The notes: a model not told the origin generated them from the letters alone. A stretch of DNA of 8,759 nucleotides from an uncultured Anaerolineaceae bacterium (GCA_937967805.1 CALBTC010000311.1:1-8759), one strand, 5' to 3'. Positions 1 to 6,322 are shown, counted from the first letter of the stretch. A program made the numbers and translations.

Positions 1-272
1 ATGAGCGTGGCAAAATTACGCTTTTCATTTTCCAGCAGCGTGTTGGCAAAAATCTCCTCAATCTTGCGCCTGATAGAGCCGGAGCCGTTCTTCAAGACGT
101 GTGAAAACGCCTCGTACTCGCCATGCACGTCAGAAATAAAATGCTCGGTCCCTTTGGGCAAGTTCAAATTGGCGCTGAGGTTGATGATGGCTATGGAGGC
201 GGCCTGAATCGAGGGATATTGTTGCGCCAGCAGTTGCAAAAAGCTGAGGCTGTACGTTTCTTGCTCGGACAT
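1..272 (-). CDS. fbp: Fructose-1,6-bisphosphatase class III, N-terminal part (runs off left edge)
   Basis: Hydrolyses fructose 1,6-bisphosphate to fructose 6-phosphate, the gluconeogenic step. Reading in from the ATG at 272 gives 90 codons with no stop before the window edge. The N-terminus (MSEQETYSLSFLQLLAQQYP) is followed by HFISDVHGEYEAF at residues 44-56 and the stretch HVLKNGSGSIRRKIEEIF. These match the calcineurin-like, Firmicutes-type class III FBPase family (about 640-670 residues). Asp48 and His50 of the DxHG motif are expected metal ligands. A Shine-Dalgarno-like GGAG lies at 285-282, with a typical spacing before the ATG. It lies 219 bp downstream of the preceding gene, past a repeat, so it may have its own promoter or be the last gene of the sugar-metabolism cluster. 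Only about one seventh of the usual length is visible, so integrity cannot be judged. Confidence 0.9.
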   Translation of the reverse strand, partial: MSEQETYSLSFLQLLAQQYPSIQAASIAIINLSANLNLPKGTEHFISDVHGEYEAFSHVLKNGSGSIRRKIEEIFANTLLENEKRNFATL

Positions 273-362
273 GGGTTTCTTCTCCGTGGAAAGCAAAAGT
301 TACTTAACTGTATCAGCAACTATTTTGGGAGAAGAAAAGGAAAAGGCAAATTTTAGGCGCGG

Positions 363-397
363 CTTCTCGTTCCCACCCAAATCGTAGGAACGAGGAG
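363..397. repeat. Imperfect inverted repeat (CTCGTTCC ... GGAACGAG)
   Basis: CTCGTTCC at 366-373 is exactly complementary to GGAACGAG at 387-394, with a 13-nt loop. Pairing extends outward to 363/397 with one G-U pair. It resembles the TTCTCGTTCCCA-type dispersed repeats I associate with many bacterial genomes. It could fold in the transcript leading into fbp. A pyrimidine-rich stretch follows on the minus strand but there is no clean U-run, so I do not call it a terminator. Confidence 0.55.
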
Positions 398-408
398 AAC
401 CGCCCGCT

Positions 409-488
409 TGTCATTCCCGCGGAGGCGGGAATCCAGGCTTTGGACTCCCGCCAGCCTGCCCCGGCAAAGGCGTGGGGCGAGAGTGACA
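409..488. repeat. REP/MITE-like element with TGTCATTCCCGC ends
   Basis: The left end TGTCATTCCCGC (409-420) and the complement of the right end TGTCACTCTCGC (488-477) agree at 10 of 12 positions, so the element has imperfect terminal inverted repeats. Inside the left end a perfect 8-bp stem, ATTCCCGC (413-420) with GCGGGAAT (425-432), closes a GGAG loop. Translation of the minus strand gives WIPASAGMT, a peptide I recognise as a frequent artefact of this dispersed repeat class. It is non-autonomous: no transposase gene is nearby. It begins a few bases beyond the stop codon of the upstream gene. Confidence 0.75.
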
Positions 489-491
489 CGT

Positions 492-848
492 TCATGATGT
501 AGGCAAACGATGTTCTAAATGAGCGTAAAACCAGTTAGCAACGGTACGCGACACCCCTCTACGGGCACCAAACATCAGCTTCTGCCCAATGGCATTCAAC
601 GGATAAATTTCTACGGCCACGGTGCTGCAACCGTTTTCTGGGTTGGTAATGGTTACATTCATTTGGGTACGATCCCCAAGGACCTTACCTAAAATTTTCT
701 TGTCGAAGCGGGCCTCGACGATGCCGGCGGCCGGGTCCTGCTTCACGATTTTTCCCTCCAAGCCCTCAATCGCTCCCAGCGCCGCCTGATAAACCGCTTC
801 TGCATTGGACGGATACTGTTTTTCATCATGAATTGTAAAATTAGACAT
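492..848 (-). CDS. Conserved-looking small protein of unknown function
   Basis: I do not recognise this 118-residue product. It has no signal peptide, no obvious membrane segment and no Cys-pair motif. It reads like a compact soluble alpha/beta domain: an acidic, polar start (MSNFTIHDEKQYPSNAEAVY), a helix-like AALGAIEGLEGKI, then alternating strands (GIVEARFDKK, MNVTITNP, STVAVEIYPL) and a C-terminal basic/aromatic helix (RRGVSRTVANWFYAHLEHRL). The strand-rich middle would fit a small ligand-binding or SRPBCC-like fold, but that is only a guess. Its ATG overlaps the stop of the kinase gene by 8 nt (ATGTCTAA), with GGAGAG at 859-854 as ribosome binding site, so translation is probably coupled to the kinase. 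Codon use looks like that of its neighbours. It ends directly before a dispersed repeat. Confidence 0.8.
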   Translation of the reverse strand: MSNFTIHDEKQYPSNAEAVYQAALGAIEGLEGKIVKQDPAAGIVEARFDKKILGKVLGDRTQMNVTITNPENGCSTVAVEIYPLNAIGQKLMFGARRGVSRTVANWFYAHLEHRLPTS

Positions 849-1791
849 CGCGACTCTCCGTAGTGAGTTCTTTAATTTTGACTTGTTCCAGGAGGGAGTT
901 GACTAATTCAGGGGAGCCAACGGCCGTTCCTGCCAAACTCGCCGTCGCTGCTCCACAGGCAATCCCCCAACGCAATGCCTCGGCCACGGCCATGCCCTGG
1001 CTGAGGCCGTACACCAGCCCGCCCACCATCGAATCGCCCGCGCCGATGGGATTGCGCTCCTGAATGGTGGGGGAGCTGGCCAGCCAGGCTGATTGAGCAT
1101 TGCTGAAGATGGCCCCTGCCTTACCCAGCGAAATAACTACATTTTGCGGACCCAGCGCCTGGACAGCGCGAGCCGCAGCTGCGGCATCTTTCGGGCTGTG
1201 GATGGGCAAGCCGCTTAGATTGCCGGCTTCACTGTCGTTGGGCTTGATGAGAAACGGCCGTTCGCCACACCCTGCCACCAACGCCGCCCCGCTCGTATCT
1301 AAAATCGCCTGTCCGCCGCCGGATTGAATAAGCGCCACCATGTTGGCATAAATGGTTTGCGGCACGCCCGGCGGCAGGCTGCCGGCCAGCACCCACCAAT
1401 CGCCCGGCTGGATGAGCTGCTTGATTTGCGCCAGCAGCGCCGTCTGTGCCGTTTCAGAAACCGTCGGACCAGATTCATTGACCTTCAGGTAGCGGTCGTG
1501 CTGCTCCGTCACAATGCTGACGTTGCTGCGCGTCTCGCCTTCAATCCAGGTGAACGCCGTTTCAATGCCCAGGTCAGCCAGCGCTTCGGCCAGCAGTTGT
1601 CCCGCCTTGCCCCCGGCAAATCCCAGCGCCACGCTTTTGGCTCCCAACGCCACCAACATGCGCGACACGTTAAACCCTTTGCCGCCACAGTCCACCCGCG
1701 CCTCGCTGGCCCGCAGCACGGTATCAAAAACAAATTCGTTGATTGTCAGTTCCCGGTCCACAGCCGGGTTGAGCGTTACAGTGTAAATCAT
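841..1791 (-). CDS. fruK: PfkB-family hexose-phosphate kinase, 1-phosphofructokinase (FruK/LacC group)
   Basis: Expected to phosphorylate fructose 1-phosphate (or a related ketohexose phosphate) with ATP to the 1,6-bisphosphate in the cytoplasm. The 316-residue product has the usual family length and start (MIYTVTLNPAVDREL). Visible motifs are the PfkB first signature GGKGFNVSRMLVALG (residues 37-51), GSLPPGV (137-143), KPNDSE (183-188), and the ATP-site/anion-hole motif NPIGAGDS (247-254) with catalytic base Asp253. I chose the ATG at 1791 because the family begins there. The in-frame ATG at 1839 would add 16 residues translated from a dispersed repeat. No clear Shine-Dalgarno precedes 1791, which is odd in this otherwise well-spaced operon. 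The FruK/LacC subgroup cannot be separated from sequence alone, so tagatose-6-phosphate kinase remains possible, and the gene symbol is tentative. Confidence 0.9.
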   Translation of the reverse strand: MIYTVTLNPAVDRELTINEFVFDTVLRASEARVDCGGKGFNVSRMLVALGAKSVALGFAGGKAGQLLAEALADLGIETAFTWIEGETRSNVSIVTEQHDRYLKVNESGPTVSETAQTALLAQIKQLIQPGDWWVLAGSLPPGVPQTIYANMVALIQSGGGQAILDTSGAALVAGCGERPFLIKPNDSEAGNLSGLPIHSPKDAAAAARAVQALGPQNVVISLGKAGAIFSNAQSAWLASSPTIQERNPIGAGDSMVGGLVYGLSQGMAVAEALRWGIACGAATASLAGTAVGSPELVNSLLEQVKIKELTTESRDV

Positions 1792-1802
1792 AAGGTTATT
1801 GC

Positions 1803-1860
1803 GTGATGCGTGAAACGTGATGCGTGAGAAAATCATCACGTTTCACGTTTCACGCGTCAC
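1803..1860. repeat. Inverted array of GTGAAACGTGATG-type repeats
   Basis: GTGAAACGTGATG (1810-1822) is perfectly complementary to CATCACGTTTCAC (1834-1846) across an 11-nt loop. A second, outer pair, GTGATGCGTGAAAC (1803-1816) and the complement of 1847-1860, agrees at 13 of 14 positions but overlaps the inner pair in register. The unit resembles a dispersed GTGAAACGTGA-type repeat. It separates the membrane-protein gene from the kinase gene and supplies the stop codon of the former (1852-1850), so it appears to have inserted at or eroded the gene boundary. Confidence 0.8.
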
Positions 1861-2212
1861 TTTGTGCCAGCCACCAGCCTGCGCCTGCGCCCAGCAGTGT
1901 GGTGAACACGGTCACCAGCCACTTGCCGCCCAGATCATAGGCGTAATGACGACTTTCCAGCAGGGCCAGAACGATGGCAAACTTGATGAAGGTGGTTACG
2001 GCCGTTTTCCCCAATTCCCCCAGCGGTGGTCGGTTTTTCCTTAACAGGGCAAAGGTGGTGAAGACGGCCGTTGCCAACAGCGCCAAAGCCACCGACACGG
2101 CAAAATTTGGCTCCCGCAGCGGACGAAAGAAGAGGCCAAAATACAGCCCCAGCCCGGCCCCGGCCAAAACATACTGCCGCAGCAGACTTGCACGCGCTTT
2201 TCCTTTAGGCAT
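1850..2212 (-). CDS. Small four-helix membrane protein of unknown function
   Basis: I do not recognise the family. From the ATG at 2212 the product has 120 residues: a short basic N-terminus (MPKGKARASLLRQ), then four hydrophobic segments at about residues 13-30, 37-57, 71-86 and 98-116, joined by short loops (RPLREPN; RKNRPPLGELGK; SRHYAYDLGGK). The basic N-terminus and loops suggest an N-in topology. The start overlaps the stop of the dehydrogenase by 8 nt (ATGCCTAA). An earlier in-frame ATG at 2278 would place a further 22 residues entirely over the dehydrogenase reading frame, so I reject it. The last residues (WWLAQSDA) and stop lie in a dispersed repeat, so the original C-terminus may have been altered. 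Coupling to the dehydrogenase suggests a linked role, but none can be assigned; it is too small to be a sugar transporter of a known class. Confidence 0.75.
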   Translation of the reverse strand: MPKGKARASLLRQYVLAGAGLGLYFGLFFRPLREPNFAVSVALALLATAVFTTFALLRKNRPPLGELGKTAVTTFIKFAIVLALLESRHYAYDLGGKWLVTVFTTLLGAGAGWWLAQSDA

Positions 2213-3968
2213 GTTCCGCCTGCTCCACCTGCCAGAACGCTTCCACCAGGGCGGCTTCCGCTTCGGCCGTCCAAACATCGCCGGGACCTAACTTCTCCGC
2301 CACGGCCGGATATTTCTCCTTCAATTCAGCCAGGCTCAGCAGCGGCAGGCCGCTAATTTGGGGGAAGATGACCACCTTGCCCGGATAACGCCCTTCCATC
2401 ATCGCTTCCACGCCGTCGCGGGCCGCCTCCATGCCGCCCACGGCCGCCACCGACCGGTTCGGCGACAAATCACCCGCCACGGTTTTGGCAATAACTGTTG
2501 CCTGGTCAGACAAAGCAGAGCCGGACGTGCCGGTAAATTGTGCGTTATGTAAATAAACCGCGCTCATATCCAGCGCCGCCATCGTGCCGTTGGGTACCCC
2601 GGCAAACAGCACCAACATGCCGTCTGGAGCCAGGTAGGTGCCCGCTTCAGCCATCAGCGGCGCGACGGGAACACACACTACCACGTCATCGGCCCCCATT
2701 TGGTCCGTGGCGTTCAGGACAAAGTCGCGCAGCGGCTCGTCTTCAGTGGCGGGATTGAAGGTGAGCAGTTCCTTGCCGTGTGCTTCAGCCAGCGGGCCAA
2801 ACAGGTCTTCCAGGGCCGACAGGCGCATCTGGTTGACCTCGGTGGCGATGATGAGGCTGGGGCCATTTTTTAGCTCGATGGCCCGCTGCACGTGCATCTG
2901 CCCCATCGGCCCGCCGGCACCCACAAATACGGCCGCTCCCCCCGGCAGCAAATCACAGCGATTGCGCGCTTCACCGTAAGAGGCGGCAATGTCCGGGCCG
3001 GGATTGCCCACGTAGGCGGTGTAATGGTAATGAATCCGCCCCACGTCAATTTCTACCTTGCCGTCCAGCGGCGTATCGCCCACCAGGTTAAACGTGCCGC
3101 GAAAGGCGGTCAGTTTGGCCGCTTCACTTACCCGCTTAGCGCTTTGCGGCGCCAGCATAATGATGTCGTCAAACCCTTCATTGTCTGTAAGTTCAGCTTT
3201 GAGCGCGGGGAAATCAGACGGCCGTAACCCATCCCGCACAAACATCTCTACTTCAGCGCCTACTTTTTGCCGGATGAGCGTCTTCACCGCCTCCGGCACG
3301 TCGCTCAACACCACCAGCGACGGCGCGGGCAGCTCGCCAGAAAATGTGTACACTGTCTCATCACCTGGCCGGCCAATTACCCAAAGACGGCCACCCGCTT
3401 TCGGCTGCAAGCGGCGGCGCTGCGTGTAAGCTGCTTCCACACAGGCCCACGGCTCGGTCAGGGCTGTTTCGGCATAGCCCAAATCATCCGTTAAAGGTAA
3501 AACGTATGCGCCATCGTCGGCGTCCAGCACTTCCGGGCCGATGAGGTGGTATTGGGTGAGTCCGCCGGGGATGGTGTAGCCGTAGGCTGTGGAACGGCCG
3601 TCCTGGTAAATGTCCGGTTGAATCGCCAGCCGCTGACCGGGATGGTATTCATCCTGCAACGCCTTACCTACTTTAATGATGGTCAACGCCGCCTCATGTC
3701 CCAGGCGGGTTGGCTCTTCGGCCAGATTGCGGTTGTACAATTTGGGATGCGCGCCGCCCTGTCTGATCAGCTTGACATCGGAAAAGCACATGCCCACGCT
3801 GTCTACGCGAACCAACAGTTGGTTGTCGGCCGGTTCAGGAATGGGGAATGGTTCGGGCTGTCCATTTCGCCCGATATTTTCAATTCCCGCACCATACATA
3901 TTCCAGGACCAGGTTTTGTCAGGCAGCGCGGCCTGACCGGTCCGGTAAAGTTCATATTTTTCCGTCAT
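2205..3968 (-). CDS. Zinc-dependent MDR polyol/sugar-phosphate dehydrogenase with apparent tandem Rossmann units
   Basis: A medium-chain dehydrogenase/reductase expected to interconvert a hexitol phosphate and a ketose phosphate with NAD(P). The 587 residues contain a GroES-like catalytic domain (about 1-190) with likely catalytic zinc ligands Cys61 (GMCFSD), His91/Glu92 (RLGHEA) and Glu172 (ALTEPWACVEAAY). The four-cysteine structural-zinc lobe is absent, as in some polyol dehydrogenases. The sequence recalls L-sorbose-1-phosphate reductase (SorE) type enzymes, which are about 410 residues. The extra length comes from what look like two Rossmann units: about 193-335 (degenerate LWVIGRPGDE; GFDDIIMLAP; TAYVGNPG) and about 343-535 (VFVGAGGPMGQMHV; GADDVVVCVP; TGTSGS). 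It overlaps the HPr-EI stop by 4 nt (ATGA) and the membrane-protein start by 8 nt, with GGGAG at 3980-3976. The substrate is unproven: mannitol-1-P, sorbitol-6-P, sorbose-1-P and galactitol-1-P are candidates. Confidence 0.85.
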   Translation of the reverse strand: MTEKYELYRTGQAALPDKTWSWNMYGAGIENIGRNGQPEPFPIPEPADNQLLVRVDSVGMCFSDVKLIRQGGAHPKLYNRNLAEEPTRLGHEAALTIIKVGKALQDEYHPGQRLAIQPDIYQDGRSTAYGYTIPGGLTQYHLIGPEVLDADDGAYVLPLTDDLGYAETALTEPWACVEAAYTQRRRLQPKAGGRLWVIGRPGDETVYTFSGELPAPSLVVLSDVPEAVKTLIRQKVGAEVEMFVRDGLRPSDFPALKAELTDNEGFDDIIMLAPQSAKRVSEAAKLTAFRGTFNLVGDTPLDGKVEIDVGRIHYHYTAYVGNPGPDIAASYGEARNRCDLLPGGAAVFVGAGGPMGQMHVQRAIELKNGPSLIIATEVNQMRLSALEDLFGPLAEAHGKELLTFNPATEDEPLRDFVLNATDQMGADDVVVCVPVAPLMAEAGTYLAPDGMLVLFAGVPNGTMAALDMSAVYLHNAQFTGTSGSALSDQATVIAKTVAGDLSPNRSVAAVGGMEAARDGVEAMMEGRYPGKVVIFPQISGLPLLSLAELKEKYPAVAEKLGPGDVWTAEAEAALVEAFWQVEQAEHA

Positions 3969-5995
3969 TTTGTCACTCCCACTAAATCTCGTACTTCGCG
4001 CGCGGTGGTGCAGGCCAATGCTTTAGCGGCCAACTTTTGCGCCTTTGCCCGGTTTAAGGTGCGAATTTTTGCCTTGACCAAAGCGATGGAAGGCACGCTT
4101 ACGCTCAGCTCATCCACCCCTAGTCCCAGTAAAATTGGCGTGGCCTGCGGATCAGCGCCCAGCTCGCCGCAGACGCCTACCCATTTGCCCGCAGCGTGTG
4201 CCCCGCGCACGGTGGCGTCGATCAGGCGCAGCACGGCCGGATGCAGGCCGTCAGATTTGCCCGCCAGGGTCGGATGCATTCGATCCATCGCCAGCGTGTA
4301 CTGGGTCAAATCATTGGTACCAATCGAGAAGAAATCAACTTCTTGGGCAAACAGATCGGCCATCAGCGCCGCGGCCGGAATTTCTATCATGATGCCTACC
4401 GGCACTTCGGGCGCATCCAGTTCGGCCCGAATTTCGTCCACCATTGTTTTGGCCGCGTGCCATTCAGACATATCGGCTACCATGGGGAACATGATGCGCA
4501 GCGAGCCGTAGCCGGCCGCGCGCAAAATGGCGCGCAGCTGCTCCCGCATGAGTTCGGGCCGGTTCAGGCAGAGACGCAGGCCGCGCTCGCCCAAAAATGG
4601 ATTATCTTCCGGCTGCACTTTCACGTACGGCAGCGGCTTGTCACCACCAATGTCCAGCGTACGAATGATGACCGGCTTGCCTTCCATCGCCTCGGCAATC
4701 TGGCGATACACTTGAAACTGCTCATCTTCCGAAGGCGGGGTGGCTCGATCCAGGAAGAGGAATTCGGTGCGCAGCAGCCCCACACCCTCGGCCCCGGATT
4801 GGTTAGCGTTTTGCGCATCGTCCACGCCGCCGATGTTGGCGGCAATTTCTACGCGGTGATTGTCCAGGGTGATGGCCGGCTCGGCAGCCCGTTCGCGGGC
4901 GGCCTGCTGCTGCTTTTTGGCTACTGCCAGTTGATTTTTGGCTTCTTTTTGCGCGGCTTCGTCAGGATTTACCTGGATGACGCCGCTGCTGCCGTTGAGG
5001 ATAACGGCCGTTCCATCCACAATTTCCAACAAGCCCTCCCCCACGCTCACCACTGCCGGCAGGCTCAACGCCCGGGCAATGATGGCGGAATGGGCGGTGG
5101 GTCCGCCAACGGCCGTTGCAAAACCCAGTACCTTTTGCGGGTCCAGCGTCGCTGTGTCAGATGGTGTGAGATCATGGGCAATGACCACCACGGGGTGATC
5201 GGGCCATTCTACTTCGCCGGACTCATCCCCGGCCAGCAGCTTCAAAATACGGTTGCCCACATCGCGCACGTCGGCCGCACGGGCTGCCAGCAGCGGATCG
5301 TCCAGCGCCGCCAGTTGGTTGGCCCATTCTTCGATAGTGGCCTGCCACGCCTGCCCGGCATTTTGCTGCGCCTGAATCTTTTGCTGCACAGCTTCCAGTA
5401 AATCGTCGTCGGTGAGCAGCTCTTGATGAACTTCAAAAATGGCAGCTTCATCCGGCGCGTGGGCCTGTAGCTGCCGGCACAGGTCTGCCAAGGCTGCTTT
5501 GCCTTGGGCCAACGCCTTGTTCAGTGACGCCTGCTCCGCCTCGACCCCGGCAAAACCATCGGCAATGCGAACGGCCGTTTGCCTGAACTGAAACACGGGT
5601 CCAATAGCCAGACCAGGGGCAGCGGCCACGCCGCGCAAACCGTTTTTGGGCAGGGTGTCCACGGCGGCTGGGACCGGGGCTGCCGGTTTGTTGGGGGCAG
5701 GCTTTGCCACCACTGGTTCTGGTTTGTGATCGCCTTCCCCCAGACCGGTGGCAACGGCCGTTTGCAAAGCCTCGGCCGCCATCTCCTCATCCACTCCGTC
5801 CAGCTCCACCTGAATAGTGCCACCGTGCTTAACGCCCAGGCCCAATACGGCAATCAAGCTTTTGGCATTCACCTTTTTGCTGCCGTGCAACACACGAATA
5901 TCAGACTTGAACTGCTTGGCCGTTTTAACAAACACTTTGGCCGGTCGAGCATGAAGCCCGGTGGCGTTATCTATGACAAAGTTTAGCTGTTTCAC
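3965..5995 (-). CDS. ptsI: HPr-Enzyme I fusion, PEP-protein phosphotransferase
   Basis: Cytosolic general energy-coupling protein of the PTS, taking phosphate from PEP and passing it through HPr to EIIA. The 676 residues are: HPr domain 1-88, with active-site His15 in ATGLHARPAK and Ser46 in NAKSLIAVLGLGV; an Ala/Pro/Lys-rich linker of about 89-118; the Enzyme I N-terminal domain from GVAAAPGLAIGPV (122-134), with phospho-His302 in GGPTAHSAIIAR; then the PEP-binding TIM barrel (about 375-650), with EGVGLLRTEFLF, DIGGDKPLPY, MIEIPAAALM, FSIGTNDLTQYTLAMDR and catalytic Cys609 in GVCGELG. All key catalytic residues are present. Common Enzyme I has GGRTSH where this has GGPTAH. The start is GTG at 5995, with AGGAAG at 6008-6003. 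It lies downstream of the EII genes across a repeat-filled gap and is coupled to the dehydrogenase by a 4-nt overlap. Two-domain HPr-EI is less common than separate genes or EIIA-HPr-EI. Confidence 0.95.
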   Translation of the reverse strand: MKQLNFVIDNATGLHARPAKVFVKTAKQFKSDIRVLHGSKKVNAKSLIAVLGLGVKHGGTIQVELDGVDEEMAAEALQTAVATGLGEGDHKPEPVVAKPAPNKPAAPVPAAVDTLPKNGLRGVAAAPGLAIGPVFQFRQTAVRIADGFAGVEAEQASLNKALAQGKAALADLCRQLQAHAPDEAAIFEVHQELLTDDDLLEAVQQKIQAQQNAGQAWQATIEEWANQLAALDDPLLAARAADVRDVGNRILKLLAGDESGEVEWPDHPVVVIAHDLTPSDTATLDPQKVLGFATAVGGPTAHSAIIARALSLPAVVSVGEGLLEIVDGTAVILNGSSGVIQVNPDEAAQKEAKNQLAVAKKQQQAARERAAEPAITLDNHRVEIAANIGGVDDAQNANQSGAEGVGLLRTEFLFLDRATPPSEDEQFQVYRQIAEAMEGKPVIIRTLDIGGDKPLPYVKVQPEDNPFLGERGLRLCLNRPELMREQLRAILRAAGYGSLRIMFPMVADMSEWHAAKTMVDEIRAELDAPEVPVGIMIEIPAAALMADLFAQEVDFFSIGTNDLTQYTLAMDRMHPTLAGKSDGLHPAVLRLIDATVRGAHAAGKWVGVCGELGADPQATPILLGLGVDELSVSVPSIALVKAKIRTLNRAKAQKLAAKALACTTAREVRDLVGVTK

Positions 5996-6030
5996 AACTT
6001 CACTTCCTGTAGTTGATTAGACATGTAAGG

Positions 6031-6161
6031 TTGTCATTCTGAGCGAAGCGAAGAATCTCTACGGTACAACATATGAAACATACTTGGTCCGCGAGCAAAG
6101 GTCCCGATAAGCAAAGTTTAGAGGGATTCTTCATTTCGCTGCGCTCCATTCAGAATGACAA
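6031..6161. mobile_element. MITE-like element with 12-bp perfect terminal inverted repeats
   Basis: TTGTCATTCTGA (6031-6042) is perfectly complementary to TCAGAATGACAA (6150-6161). Complementarity continues inward in a looser way: GAGCGAAGCGAAGAATCTCT on the left against GATTCTTCATTTCGCTGCGC on the right. The roughly 130-bp length, lack of coding capacity and terminal repeats fit a non-autonomous miniature element of the widespread TGTCATTCTGAGCGAAGCGAAGAATC class. No clear target-site duplication is seen at the ends. It lies 35 bp upstream of the HPr-EI start codon. Confidence 0.75.
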
Positions 6162-6187
6162 ATTCATGAAGCTTTTGAAAACTATAC

Positions 6188-6247
6188 AGACCCTAGGGGT
6201 TTGCTCTGGAGTAATCTGACCTTTTAGAGGTTAAACCCTTAGGGTCT
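6188..6247. repeat. Long inverted repeat AGACCCTAGGGGTTT ... AAACCCTTAGGGTCT
   Basis: The two 15-bp arms (6188-6202 and 6233-6247) pair with a single non-Watson-Crick position, across a 30-nt loop that contains a further short inverted pair (CTCT 6204-6207, AGAG 6226-6229). The structure lies in the EIIA to HPr-EI transcript. On the minus strand it is followed by GTATAGTTTTC, which is too weak a T-tract for a confident terminator. The arms contain the near-palindromic core CCCTAGGG, suggesting a dispersed repeat family distinct from the adjacent MITE. Confidence 0.7.
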
Positions 6248-6322
6248 TACCGGAGGAACCTGAATAGTTACTAAATATTTTAGCAAACCTGCGTAATTCA
6301 GTGTCCAAAAATTTCGGTGCAC

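Larger units (their letters stand above)
273..491. other. Gene-free gap between the unknown-function gene and fbp
   Basis: This 219-bp stretch holds two inverted-repeat structures (363-397 and 409-488). Next to fbp is a segment that is purine-rich on the plus strand, around 330-353. I see no convincing sigma-70 promoter for fbp, no U-tract terminator and no credible small gene. The minus-strand open frame crossing it encodes the peptide WIPASAGMT, which is what this class of interspersed repeat gives when translated, so it is not a gene. Confidence 0.6.
5996..6322. other. Gene-free gap between EIIA and HPr-EI
   Basis: This 327-bp stretch holds a MITE-like element (6031-6161), a long inverted repeat (6188-6247) and the ribosome binding site of the HPr-EI gene. 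No open frame of gene quality crosses it on either strand. The EII genes and the HPr-EI block may therefore be separate transcription units, or one unit with a structured spacer. I could not find a convincing promoter within it. Confidence 0.6.

Noticed and set aside
313..495. Minus-strand open frame of 60 codons before fbp
   Set aside because: It is mostly translated dispersed repeat (WIPASAGMT peptide), not a gene.
1324..1806. Plus-strand open frame of 160 codons
   Set aside because: It is antisense to the PfkB kinase, including its GGKGFN signature, and shows no motif of its own.
3546..4511. Plus-strand open frame of 321 codons
   Set aside because: It lies opposite the well-supported dehydrogenase and Enzyme I genes, has no recognisable domain or ribosome binding site, and its composition is that of an antisense shadow.
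4196..5401. Plus-strand open frame of 401 codons
   Set aside because: It is fully antisense to Enzyme I, whose catalytic motifs run through the region. The His/Arg/Gln-rich translation is typical of the complementary strand of a high-GC gene.
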